A stretch of 64,000 bases of DNA. It comes from Kitasatospora sp. CB01950. Its GTDB lineage: Bacteria > Actinomycetota > Actinomycetes > Streptomycetales > Streptomycetaceae. Within the stretch, counting starts at the first letter, position 1; every line of letters starts with the position of its first letter. The position numbers were made by a program, and so were the translations under genes. Positions 26,824 through 34,815 of the stretch are shown here, one piece after another. Under the pieces are notes generated by a model that was not told the DNA's origin, did no database searches, and worked only from the letters and a program-made list of their open reading frames with translations. Location of the stretch: positions 1 to 64,000 of the forward strand of contig NZ_LISX01000020.1 in assembly GCF_001905465.1 (NCBI RefSeq), read 5' to 3'.

Positions 26824-27294
26824 TCAGCAGGGGACCGTGGCGTTGACGGTGACCGGGGTCGGGCCCCAGCCGAACTTGGTGACGGCGAAGGTGCCGCTGA
26901 CGGTCGAACCGCACGCGACGGTGGCGGTCGGGCCGTTGACGGTGACGGTGCTCGCGAGGAAGTTCACGTACTGCGAGGACGAGCCGAGCGAGGGGCCGCC
27001 GACGACCTGGCCGGACAGCGTGGTGACGAGCGTCTGGGGCTGCGGCGGGAAGTCCGGGGAGGGCGGGCCGGCCAGGCCGACACGGCCGAGGAACTGGACG
27101 CTGTCACCGGTGATCGAGGCGCAGACCTGGGTCGACAGCCCGGACTGCAGCGACCACGGGCTGCAGGTCTCCGTGGTCGAGGAGGTGGTGGTGGCAGTGG
27201 CAGTGGCGGCCTGGGCGGGAGCGACTGTCAGGGCGCCGACGGTGGCCATGCCCGCGGCGAGCAGGGTCAGGCTCTTCACCGAACGGTGGTTCAT
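26824..27294 (-). CDS. Small secreted protein of unknown function
   Basis: The 156-residue protein starts with a typical signal peptide (MNHRSVKSLTLLAAGMATVG..., cleavage near APAQA). A Thr/Ser-rich stretch and a beta-rich domain follow, with four Cys (CSPW, VCAS, VACG and the terminal C), likely two disulphides. GGAGGAG precedes the ATG at 27294. I do not recognise the family; similar small secreted proteins are common in Streptomyces. Confidence 0.75.
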   Translation of the reverse strand: MNHRSVKSLTLLAAGMATVGALTVAPAQAATATATTTSSTTETCSPWSLQSGLSTQVCASITGDSVQFLGRVGLAGPPSPDFPPQPQTLVTTLSGQVVGGPSLGSSSQYVNFLASTVTVNGPTATVACGSTVSGTFAVTKFGWGPTPVTVNATVPC

Positions 27295-27507
27295 CGGGTG
27301 TTCTCCTCCATGTGGTGGTGCCCAGCTGAGGCACGTGATAGCGAGGTGCGACATGTGATATTGCACATGCGCCATGGCTTAACCTGCCACATGTTCGAAG
27401 GGCTGCGGCGTGATTCGAGGAGGAAATGATGCGCTCGGCCGGAATTTGACCATGGATGGCGAAATTGCATGGCAATTGCCGACAGTTGACGAAGTATTGA
27501 CCGGGAT

Positions 27508-27534
27508 CGCGAGGCCGGCCAGTCCGGCCTCGCG
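27508..27534 (-). terminator. Terminator of the RibD-C domain gene
   Basis: Arms CGCGAGGCCGG and CCGGCCTCGCG around a 5-base loop lie 33 bases past the stop codon of the minus-strand reductase gene. Confidence 0.75.
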
Positions 27535-27566
27535 AGCCCGGGGGAGCGGGAGCCGCCCGCGCTCCG

Positions 27567-28127
27567 CTACACCGCGGCCGGGCCGTACACCAGGTGGACG
27601 GTGCCGCCGACGAAGGGCTTGCAGGAGAGCAGCGCGAGCTCGATCGGGTCGGCGTTCTCGTCGAACAGGCGCATGCCGCGGCCGCGGGCCACCGGGTGGA
27701 CGAACAGGTTGAGCTCGTCCAGCAGGCCCGCCGCCAGCAGCTGACGCACCACCGAGACCGAGCCGGACATCCCGATCGGGCCGCCCTCCTCCTCCTTCAG
27801 CGCCTTGACGCCCTCGACCAGGTCGCCCTTCAGCTGCTCGGAGTTGCGCCAGGTGAAGGAGAGGTCCTGGTGCGAGACCACGATCTTGCGGGTGTCGCCG
27901 ATCGCCTTCGCCATCCCGGCCTCCTCGCCGCCCGCCAGTTCGACCGCCGGCCAGGAGCCCGCGAACACGTCGTAGGTGGTGCGGCCCATCAGCACCGTGT
28001 CCGACGCGCCCAGCAGCGTGCCGACCGCCTCGCCCAACTCCTGGTCGAAGTACGGGAAATGCCACTGCTCCGGGGACTCGACGACGCCGTCGGCGGAGAT
28101 GAACAGACCGGCGGTGATCTTCCTCAT
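27567..28127 (-). CDS. RibD C-terminal/dihydrofolate reductase family protein
   Basis: The 186-residue protein has the DHFR-like fold of the RibD C-terminal family. Marks are FISADGVVESP near the N-terminus, LMGRTTYDVF for the nucleotide site near residue 50, and GSVSVVRQLLAAGLLDEL towards the C-terminus. It is probably an NADPH-dependent reductase of unknown substrate. It stands alone on the minus strand, with a palindrome upstream and a hairpin downstream. Confidence 0.88.
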   Translation of the reverse strand: MRKITAGLFISADGVVESPEQWHFPYFDQELGEAVGTLLGASDTVLMGRTTYDVFAGSWPAVELAGGEEAGMAKAIGDTRKIVVSHQDLSFTWRNSEQLKGDLVEGVKALKEEEGGPIGMSGSVSVVRQLLAAGLLDELNLFVHPVARGRGMRLFDENADPIELALLSCKPFVGGTVHLVYGPAAV

Positions 28128-28154
28128 GGGTGGTGCTCCTAGCTCGGTTCTCCA

Positions 28155-28173
28155 GTGAGCGTCGCTCGCTCAC
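28155..28173. promoter_or_regulatory. Palindrome upstream of the RibD-C gene
   Basis: GTGAGCG, five bases, CGCTCAC form a perfect inverted repeat 28 bases before the start of the minus-strand reductase. This is a typical operator position. No regulator gene lies next to it. Confidence 0.45.
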
Positions 28174-28298
28174 AACCGGTCAGACGGAGCCCCCGCGCCG
28201 AACTCATCGGTCCCGGCGAAGAAATCTGAAAAACTTTTTTTCGGGACCGATCGGGCTCCGGCCGATGAGTCCGCAGCTGCCGGACGGTCATCACCGGC

Positions 28299-28586
28299 AT
28301 GCACACCGATGACACCGTCGAGTTCGACGTCCCGCCGCAGCACGCCGCCCGCCCGTCCCTGGAGGCGCACTTCACCGCACTGCTGGCCGCCCACCACCCG
28401 CCCGCCACGATCGTCCTGCTGGTCGGAAACGTGCTGCGGCCCGCCCCCGGCGACCTCCACCGCCTCGGCAGGATGGCGGTGCTCGCGCGGCGGACGGGCC
28501 ACCGGGTGGTACTGCGCGGGGCCGGCCCCCGGCTGAGACTGCTGCTCGACCTCACCGGGCTGACCGACGCCCTCCCCGAGGGCTGA
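28299..28586 (+). CDS. STAS-domain-like small protein
   Basis: The 95-residue protein has alternating strands and helices: TIVLLVGN, the helix DLHRLGRMAVLARRTG, the strand HRVVLRG and the helix PRLRLLLDLTGLTDAL. This matches the STAS/anti-anti-sigma-like layout. Such proteins bind partner proteins in sigma-factor regulation. The start has no strong ribosome site. It converges on the ECF sigma gene, with stop codons 8 bases apart. Confidence 0.65.
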   Translation: MHTDDTVEFDVPPQHAARPSLEAHFTALLAAHHPPATIVLLVGNVLRPAPGDLHRLGRMAVLARRTGHRVVLRGAGPRLRLLLDLTGLTDALPEG

Positions 28587-28593
28587 CGCAATG

Positions 28594-29574
28594 TCAGAGC
28601 CGGGGATCCTCCGTCAGTCGGGCCGGCAGACCCCACAGCGGGAACAGCCGCTCCACGTCCATGTGGTTGGTCATCGTGGCGATCCGGCCGTCCACCACCT
28701 CCAGCACCGTGATGCCCCACGGCGTCCAGCCGTTGCCGTCCTCCGCCGCGCGGTACTGCGCGAAGGCCGGCGAACCGCTCGCCTCCACCGGCAGCAGCCG
28801 CGAGTTGACGCACCCCCGGCCCGGGCCCAGCCACCACGTCTCCAGCTCCGCGAGGCCCCGCAGCCACATCCGGAACGGCGGCATGTTCAGCACCGCGTCC
28901 TCGTGCAGCAGCCGCTTCAGGCCCTCGATGTCGAACGCCTCGAAGGCCTGCACGTAGCGTGCCAGCAGCGTGCGCTGCGCCTCGTCCAGCGGCCTGAAGG
29001 CGTCACCCGAGGGCACGGCGCCGTCCGCCAGCGTCGCCCGGGCCCGCTGCAGCGCGCTGTTCACCGACGCCACCGACGTCTCCAGCAACTCCGCCGTCTC
29101 CGCCGCCGACCAGGCCAGCACCTCGCGCAGGATCAGCACCGCCCGCTGCCGGGCCGGCAGCTTCTGCAACGCGGAGACGAACGCCAGCCGGATCGACTCC
29201 CGCCCCACCGCCACCTCCGCCGGATCGCCCGACAGCACCCGCTCGTCCGGCACCGGCCCGACCCAGATGTTCTCCTCCAGCTGCGTCAGATCCGGCGACC
29301 CCGCCGAACACGGGGACGTCAGATCCATCGGCCGGGCCCGCCGCTGCGCCGCCGGGCCCATGTCCAGGCACACATTGGTGGCGATCCGGTACAGCCACGT
29401 CCGCAGCGCCGCGCGCCCCTCGAAGCCGTCGAACTTCGACCAGGCGCGGACCATCGTCTCCTGCACCGCGTCCTCCGCCTCGAAGGCCGAGCCCAGCATG
29501 CGGTAGCAGTACGCCGTCAACTCCCGCCGGAACGGCTCCAGCTGCTCCGCGACCCCATCACGATCCATGATCAT
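28594..29574 (-). CDS. ECF sigma factor with SnoaL-like C-terminal domain (SigX5/ECF56-like)
   Basis: The 326-residue protein has sigma region 2 (residues about 15-85, AYCYRMLGSAFEAEDAVQE and RTWLYRIATNVCLD). Region 4 follows at about 130-190, with KLPARQRAVLILREVL and the HTH AAETAELLETSVASVNSALQ. The C-terminal SnoaL-like domain (about 200-320) ends with TPWGITVLEVVDGRI. In this family the tail is thought to control activity in place of an anti-sigma factor. Start choice among GTG 29580, ATG 29574 and ATG 29568 is uncertain. It is divergent from the P450 gene. Confidence 0.88.
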   Translation of the reverse strand: MIMDRDGVAEQLEPFRRELTAYCYRMLGSAFEAEDAVQETMVRAWSKFDGFEGRAALRTWLYRIATNVCLDMGPAAQRRARPMDLTSPCSAGSPDLTQLEENIWVGPVPDERVLSGDPAEVAVGRESIRLAFVSALQKLPARQRAVLILREVLAWSAAETAELLETSVASVNSALQRARATLADGAVPSGDAFRPLDEAQRTLLARYVQAFEAFDIEGLKRLLHEDAVLNMPPFRMWLRGLAELETWWLGPGRGCVNSRLLPVEASGSPAFAQYRAAEDGNGWTPWGITVLEVVDGRIATMTNHMDVERLFPLWGLPARLTEDPRL

Positions 29575-29753
29575 CGACACGTCGGACACCCTAGCGGGAC
29601 GGACTGACAACTCCGTGCGTGCCCAAGCGAACTGACGAGCAGTCGTACGAATGACCCGAAACCGGGCGGGGACAGAAAGATGGCAGGTACAGTCCGAGCA
29701 GATCGCGCGACCGATCCAGGACACCGCAACCGACCCTCCGGAGACATCTTCTG

Positions 29754-30992
29754 ATGGACACTCAGCGCTGCCCGTTCCGTCTCGACACCGCCGGAAGCGA
29801 CCTGCCCGGCGAAGCCGCCGCGCTGCGCGCCCTCGGGCCCGCAACCCCCGTCGAACTGCCCGGCGGCGTCCCCGCCTGGTCCGTCACCGACCCCGCCCTG
29901 ATCAAGCGCCTGCTCACCGACCCCCGCGTCTCCAAGGACGCCCACCAGCACTGGACCGCCTACCTCGCGGGCGAGATAGCCGAGGACTGGCCGCTGCGGA
30001 TGTGGGTCGACCCCCGCAACGCCTTCACCGCCTACGGGTCCGAACACGGCCGGCTGCGCCGCCTGATCAGCCCCGCCTTCACCGCGCGCCGGATCCGGGC
30101 GCTGGCCCCCGAGATCGAGCGGATCACCGGCGAACTGCTCGACCGGCTCGCCGCCCACCCGCAGGACGAAGTCGTCGACCTGCGCAACGAGTTCACCTGG
30201 GTGCTGCCGCTGATGGTGGTCAACACCCTGCTCGGCGTGCCCGAGGACCTGCACGACGCGTTCCGCGCCACCATCGGCCACCTCTTCGAGACCGGCGTCA
30301 GCCCCGAGCAGTCCGTCCGCAACGCCGAGGCCGTCTACGCCCACCTCGCCCGCCTGGTCGAGACCAAGCGGCAGGCCCCCGGCGAGGACGTCACCACCGC
30401 ACTCATCCAGGCCCACGACGAGGAGACCGGCACCGGCCTCACCGAACGCGAACTCCTCGACAGCCTCCTGCTGTTGATCGGCGCAGGCCACGAGACCACG
30501 GTCAACCTGCTGGGCAGTGCGATCATCGCGCTGACCACCCACCCCGAACAGCTCGAAGCCCTCCGCAAGGACCCCGCGCGCTGGGCGGACGCCGTCGAGG
30601 AGACGCTGCGCCTGCGGCCGCCGGTCGCCAACATCCTGCCGCGCTTCGCCGTCGAGGACCTGCACGACGAGGCCAGCGGCATCACCTTCGCGCGCGGCGA
30701 CCTGCTGGTCGTCAACTTCACCGCCACCGGCCGCGAGGAGGCCCTGCACGGCGCCGACGCCGACCGCTGGGACCACACCCGGGACAGCCGCCGCGAACAC
30801 CTCTCCTTCGGGTACGGCACGCACTTCTGCCTCGGTGCCGAACTCGCCCGCCTGGAAGCCCGGATCGCGCTGGCCGCGCTCTTCGACCGCTTCCCGCGGC
30901 TCGCCCTCGCGGCGCCCGCCGACGAACTGCCCCGGGTGGAGTCGTTCATCTCCGACGGCCCGGGCGCACTGCCCGTCCGACTGCACGGCTGA
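29754..30992 (+). CDS. Cytochrome P450
   Basis: The 412-residue soluble bacterial P450 carries the I-helix motif GAGHETT, the ExxR pair in EETLRLRPP, and the heme loop FGYGTHFCLG with Cys359 as the heme ligand. Like other actinobacterial P450s, such as CYP105/107-type enzymes, it would need a ferredoxin partner, which is not encoded next to it. The substrate is unknown. No biosynthetic cluster surrounds it. Confidence 0.95.
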   Translation: MDTQRCPFRLDTAGSDLPGEAAALRALGPATPVELPGGVPAWSVTDPALIKRLLTDPRVSKDAHQHWTAYLAGEIAEDWPLRMWVDPRNAFTAYGSEHGRLRRLISPAFTARRIRALAPEIERITGELLDRLAAHPQDEVVDLRNEFTWVLPLMVVNTLLGVPEDLHDAFRATIGHLFETGVSPEQSVRNAEAVYAHLARLVETKRQAPGEDVTTALIQAHDEETGTGLTERELLDSLLLLIGAGHETTVNLLGSAIIALTTHPEQLEALRKDPARWADAVEETLRLRPPVANILPRFAVEDLHDEASGITFARGDLLVVNFTATGREEALHGADADRWDHTRDSRREHLSFGYGTHFCLGAELARLEARIALAALFDRFPRLALAAPADELPRVESFISDGPGALPVRLHG

Positions 30993-31076
30993 GCCCGCCC
31001 GTCGCCGACCTGCGGGGGAGGGGAGTCCGTGACAGGCTGGCACCAACCCGAAGCCACCCGAACACAGGGAGTAGTC

Positions 31077-31241
31077 ATGGGTATGGGCGACAAGTTCCGG
31101 GACAAGGTGCAGCAGGCCGAGGAGCAGGCCAAGCAGCGCCTGGGCCAGAAGCCCCAGCAGGGCGACGACCAGCAGAAGGCCGGCGACCAGCAGCAGGGCG
31201 AGCAGAACGCGGACGACCAGCAGGACGACGAGCGGCAGTAG
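31077..31241 (+). CDS. Small hydrophilic Gln/Asp-rich protein
   Basis: The 54-residue protein begins with an amphipathic KFRDKVQQAEEQAKQRLG stretch and continues with a disordered Gln/Asp-rich tail. GGGAG precedes the ATG at 31077 with a 7-base gap. The N-terminus resembles CsbD-like stress proteins only loosely. A perfect terminator hairpin follows, so it is likely expressed. Function unknown. Confidence 0.6.
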   Translation: MGMGDKFRDKVQQAEEQAKQRLGQKPQQGDDQQKAGDQQQGEQNADDQQDDERQ

Positions 31242-31265
31242 CGGCCCTCGGTCGGCTGTGCTCCG

Positions 31266-31293
31266 ACTCCCGGCACGGGCCCGTGCCGGGAGT
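31266..31293 (+). terminator. Terminator after the small hydrophilic protein
   Basis: A perfect 28-base inverted repeat (arm ACTCCCGGCACGGG) follows 24 bases after the stop codon. Confidence 0.8.
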
Positions 31294-31297
31294 TCGT

Positions 31298-31339
31298 CTG
31301 TCGGGGCCGCTTGTCCGGCTGTCGGGGCCGGTTGTCGGG
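31298..31339. repeat. Two-copy 21-bp direct repeat
   Basis: CTGTCGGGGCCGCTTGTCCGG is followed at once by a copy that differs at three positions. It lies in the gap between the terminator and the MFS promoter. Purpose unknown. Confidence 0.7.
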
Positions 31340-31373
31340 AAACGGTGGCCGGTGGCGTTCGTTCGGAGTAATT

Positions 31374-31393
31374 TAGTTCACATCAGCTAACTA
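31374..31393 (+). promoter_or_regulatory. Putative MarR operator in the MFS promoter
   Basis: TAGTT and AACTA form an inverted repeat around 10 bases (CACATCAGCT) in an AT-rich stretch 33 bases before the MFS start. It is a plausible site for the MarR protein encoded at the end of the operon. Confidence 0.45.
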
Positions 31394-31425
31394 TCATCAC
31401 GGCTTCCTACGGGGCGGGGCGGGAG

Positions 31426-33174
31426 ATGGCCGACGTGAGCAAGGGAACGGGCGGGCTGGGGCGGATCGGGGTGGAGCATCCGCGCTACAAGTGGGTCGCA
31501 CTGTCGAACACCACGCTCGGCATGCTGATCGCCACCATCAACTCCTCGATCGTGCTGATCTCACTGCCCGCGATCTTCAACGGCATCCACCTGAACCCGC
31601 TGCAACCCGGAAACGTCAGCTACCTGCTGTGGATGCTGATGGGCTACATGCTGGTCACCGCCGTCCTGGTGGTGACGCTCGGGCGGCTCGGCGACATCTG
31701 GGGCCGGGTACGGATCTACAACGCGGGCTTCCTGATCTTCACCGTCACCTCGGTGATCCTCTCGCTCGACCCGATGGCCGGCGGCGGCGGAGCGCTCTGG
31801 CTGATCGGCTGGCGGGTGGTCCAGGCCGTCGGCGGCGCGATGCTGATGGCCATCTCGGCGGCGATCATCACCGACGCGTTCCCCGCCCGGCAGCGCGGCA
31901 TGGCACTCGGCGTCAACATGGTGGCGGCAATCGCCGGTTCGTTCGTCGGACTGGTGCTCGGCGGCCTGCTCGCCGAGTGGAACTGGCGCTCGATCTTCTG
32001 GGTCAACGTCCCGATCGGCATCATCGGCACCGTCTGGGCCTACCGCTCGCTGCACGAGACCGGCGTCCGCCGGCCCGGCCGGATCGACTGGTGGGGCAAC
32101 ATCACCTTCGCCGTCGGCCTCACCGCGCTGCTCGCCGCCATCACCTACGGCATCCAGCCCTACGGCGGCCACACCATGGGCTGGACCAACCCCTGGGTGC
32201 TGAGCGGGCTGATCGGCGGCTCCGCCGTGCTGATCCTGTTCTGCGTGATCGAGACCAGGGTCGCCGAACCGATGTTCCCGCTGCGGCTGTTCCGCGACCC
32301 GGTGTTCGCCGGCGGCAACCTGGCCACCCTGCTCGGCTCGATCGCCCGGGGCGGCCTGCAGTTCATGCTGATCGTCTGGCTGCAGGGCATCTGGCTGCCG
32401 CTGCACGGCTACGACTACGCCGACACCCCGCTGTGGGCCGGCATCTACCTCGTCCCGCTGACCGTCGGCTTCCTCGCCGCCGGACCGATCGCCGGGTACC
32501 TCTCCGACCGGTTCGGGGCCCGGCTGTTCGCGGCCGGCGGGCTGGTGGTGATGGCCGCCTCGTTCGCCGGACTGCTGCTCCTGCCCACCGACTTCGGGTA
32601 CCTCTGGTTCGCGCTGCTGGTGTTCCTGAACGGCCTCGGCGGCGGCCTGTTCGCCGCACCCAACACCGCGCTGGTGATGTCCAGCGTCCCCGCCGCCGAC
32701 CGGGGCGCCGCCTCCGGCATGCGGGCCACCTTCCAGAACGCCGGCATGGTGCTGTCCATCGGCGTGTTCTTCTCGCTGATGGTGGCCGGGCTGGCCGGCT
32801 CCCTGCCCGGCACGCTCAGCAGTGGACTCACCGCGCAGGGCGTCTCCCCGGCGGACGCCAACGCGGTCGCCGGACTTCCGCCCGTCGGCACGCTGTTCGC
32901 GGCGTTCCTCGGCTACAACCCGATCCACGAACTGCTCGGCCCGCACGTGCTGTCCACGCTGCCCGCGTCCAACGCGCAGACCCTGACCGGACGCGAGTTC
33001 TTCCCGCACCTGATCTCCGGACCCTTCCACGACGGCCTGATGGTGGTGTTCGCGCTGGCCATCGCGATGTCGCTGGTCGCCGCCGTCGCCTCGCTGCTGC
33101 GCGGCCGGGGCGGGCGGCCCGAGGAGGACGGTACGGTCGCCGAGGACACGACGGCGGCGCGGGAGGCGGCATGA
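31426..33174 (+). CDS. MFS drug exporter, DHA2 family (14 TM)
   Basis: The 582-residue transporter is of the EmrB/QacA type. It has the motif A-like LGRLGDIWGRVRIYN after helix 2, the antiporter motif C region (VNMVAAIAGSFVGLVLGGLL), and 14 predicted hydrophobic segments. It includes a longer loop (about residues 455-525) and a short acidic cytoplasmic tail. It probably exports toxic hydrophobic compounds by proton antiport. It overlaps the following marR by ATGA, so the two are translationally coupled. Confidence 0.93.
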   Translation: MADVSKGTGGLGRIGVEHPRYKWVALSNTTLGMLIATINSSIVLISLPAIFNGIHLNPLQPGNVSYLLWMLMGYMLVTAVLVVTLGRLGDIWGRVRIYNAGFLIFTVTSVILSLDPMAGGGGALWLIGWRVVQAVGGAMLMAISAAIITDAFPARQRGMALGVNMVAAIAGSFVGLVLGGLLAEWNWRSIFWVNVPIGIIGTVWAYRSLHETGVRRPGRIDWWGNITFAVGLTALLAAITYGIQPYGGHTMGWTNPWVLSGLIGGSAVLILFCVIETRVAEPMFPLRLFRDPVFAGGNLATLLGSIARGGLQFMLIVWLQGIWLPLHGYDYADTPLWAGIYLVPLTVGFLAAGPIAGYLSDRFGARLFAAGGLVVMAASFAGLLLLPTDFGYLWFALLVFLNGLGGGLFAAPNTALVMSSVPAADRGAASGMRATFQNAGMVLSIGVFFSLMVAGLAGSLPGTLSSGLTAQGVSPADANAVAGLPPVGTLFAAFLGYNPIHELLGPHVLSTLPASNAQTLTGREFFPHLISGPFHDGLMVVFALAIAMSLVAAVASLLRGRGGRPEEDGTVAEDTTAAREAA

Positions 33175-33656
33175 ACAGTTCGGCGGAGTACGGTGCTTCG
33201 GGGGAGCACGGCGCTTCGGCGGTGGGGGGTGGGCTCGAACCGGCCGAGGTGGTGCGACTACGACTCGTCGTCGCCCGGCTGCACCGGCAGCTCGCCCAGG
33301 CGTCCGGCCGACAGGACTTCACCTTCGCGCAGCTCTCCGCGCTGGCCCGGATCGAGGCGCACGGTCCGATCCGGCTCGGCGAACTCGCCGCCCGCGAACG
33401 GGTCGCCGCCCCGTCGATGACCCGCACCGTCGCCCCGCTGGTCGCCTCCGGACTCCTCACCCGCCTCCCCGACCCGGACGACCGCCGCTCCGCGCTGGTC
33501 GAACTCTCGTCCGAGGGCATCGAGTTGCTCGCCGAGATCCGCCAACGCCGCTCCGAGGTGCTGGCCCGCCGCACCGCCGAACTCGACGCACACGAGCGCG
33601 CCGTGCTGCTGGAGGCGCTGCCGGTGCTGGAGCGGCTGGTGGCCTTCGAGGACTGA
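33171..33656 (+). CDS. MarR family transcriptional regulator
   Basis: The 161-residue protein has the winged-helix core of MarR proteins: LGELAARERVAAPSMTRTV as HTH and RLPDPDDRRSALVELS as the wing with the conserved Asp-Arg-Arg. Its start codon overlaps the MFS stop. It likely represses the operon through the upstream inverted repeat and is released by transported substrates. Confidence 0.92.
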   Translation: MNSSAEYGASGEHGASAVGGGLEPAEVVRLRLVVARLHRQLAQASGRQDFTFAQLSALARIEAHGPIRLGELAARERVAAPSMTRTVAPLVASGLLTRLPDPDDRRSALVELSSEGIELLAEIRQRRSEVLARRTAELDAHERAVLLEALPVLERLVAFED

Positions 33657-33710
33657 GACGACCGAGGACTGATGCGGCCGAGGGCTGAGACGGCTGCGGA
33701 CTGATGCGGC
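33647..33710 (+). repeat. Four tandem 16-bp units over the marR stop codon
   Basis: Units CGAGGACTGAGACGAC, CGAGGACTGATGCGGC, CGAGGGCTGAGACGGC and TGCGGACTGATGCGGC follow without gaps. The first unit holds the last codons and the stop of marR; each later unit carries another TGA. Confidence 0.8.
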
Positions 33711-33952
33711 GGGGCGGCGAGCGGCGGGAGGTCGGTCGCGCCGGGCCCTGTCGGCGTGGTGCGTTCGCAGGGACGCCGTGCCCGCCCCGGCCGGCGAGGG
33801 TCGGCGAGGGCGGGACGGCGGGGCAGCAGTCATCAGCGTCGCGGTGACGGCGGTGGCCCGGCAAGCCGGTTCGGGGGAACGGCTCCGGAATGGCCGGGGG
33901 ACCGTCGGCCTGGCCGGAGATGTTCGGCCGGGTGCGCGACGCGGGCGGCCGA
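33711..33952. other. Non-coding gap between marR and tetR
   Basis: Apart from the tandem repeat at its left edge I see no gene, clear hairpin or promoter in this GC-rich gap between convergent genes. Confidence 0.5.
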
Positions 33953-34726
33953 TCAGGACACCTGTGCGGCGATGCCGTTCAGCACGATTTCGAGGCCGGC
34001 CTCGAACTCCTCGCCGGGCGTGGGGTGTTCGGCCTTTCCGATCACCTCCGCCAGCAGCGGGTGGCGGCCCGCCTCCAGGACCTGGCGCAGGTACGGGGAG
34101 ACGGCGTCGCGCCACTGCTCCTCCGAGCGGCCCTCCGTCCGGTCGGCCTGGCGCTGCGCCAGCTCCGTGCGCAGCGCCCCCACCAGGTAGGCGTGGAAGG
34201 CGGCGGCGGCCCGGCGCAGTGCGGCGGGGCGCCCGGCGAGGCCCGGGGCGGAGTTCAGCACCGACAGCCTGGCCTCCAGCGCGGCCAGTGCGTGCGGCCC
34301 CAAGTGCGGTCGGCCGCCCAGGAGTTCGGGGAACCACTCGTGGCGGAGCGCGGCCCGCCTGGTCAGCCCGGCGATCAGGCGCAGGCCCGCCTGCCAGTCC
34401 TGCGTCGGGTGGTCGGCGGTCGGGGCGGGCGGGGTGATCTCGGCGTAGACCGCGTCCGCCATCAGGTCGAGCAGCTCGTCCTTGGTGTCCACGTACCCGT
34501 ACAGCCGCATCGGGCCGACCTCCAGCACCGCCGCCACCCGGCGGATCGAGACGCCCTCCAGGCCGTCCGCATCCGCGAGTTCGAGGGCCGCGCCGACGAT
34601 CAGCGCGCGGCTCAGCGGCTGCGGCTGCGGCTGCGGTGCCCGCCGGGCCGGGGGTTCCGGGCGGGCCCAGATCAGGGTGGCGGCGGGCTCGGCTTCGGCC
34701 TCGGCCTTGGACTGACGGGTCGTCAT
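33953..34726 (-). CDS. TetR family regulator (TetR_C-type) of the TetX-like gene
   Basis: The 257-residue protein has a TetR HTH after a long polar N-terminus: VSIRRVAAVLEVGPMRLYGYVDTKDELLDL, about residues 58-88. Its C-terminal domain resembles the tetracycline-repressor C-terminal group (HEWFPELLGGRPHLGPHALA). AGGAG lies 8 bases before the ATG at 34726. Divergent from a FAD monooxygenase, with two copies of a GATAC...GTATC operator between, it is presumably the repressor of both. Confidence 0.9.
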   Translation of the reverse strand: MTTRQSKAEAEAEPAATLIWARPEPPARRAPQPQPQPLSRALIVGAALELADADGLEGVSIRRVAAVLEVGPMRLYGYVDTKDELLDLMADAVYAEITPPAPTADHPTQDWQAGLRLIAGLTRRAALRHEWFPELLGGRPHLGPHALAALEARLSVLNSAPGLAGRPAALRRAAAAFHAYLVGALRTELAQRQADRTEGRSEEQWRDAVSPYLRQVLEAGRHPLLAEVIGKAEHPTPGEEFEAGLEIVLNGIAAQVS

Positions 34727-34766
34727 GGTGCGTTCTCCTGCCGGGTGGTGGGCGTGCGTGGCGGTC

Positions 34767-34796
34767 GATACAGTGTATCGAGCGATACGGTGTATC
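34767..34796. promoter_or_regulatory. Two tandem palindromic TetR operators
   Basis: GATACAGTGTATC (34767-34779) and GATACGGTGTATC (34784-34796) are near-identical 13-bp palindromes whose starts are 17 bases apart. They lie between the tetR and FAD monooxygenase starts. Confidence 0.75.
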
Positions 34797-34815
34797 AACC
34801 GGACGGGGGACACGC

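Noticed and set aside
28594..29844. A longer sigma factor starting at 29844
   Set aside because: The extra N-terminal residues are Arg-rich and not sigma-like; the conserved region begins right after the ATGs at 29568-29574, and the extension would overlap the P450 gene.
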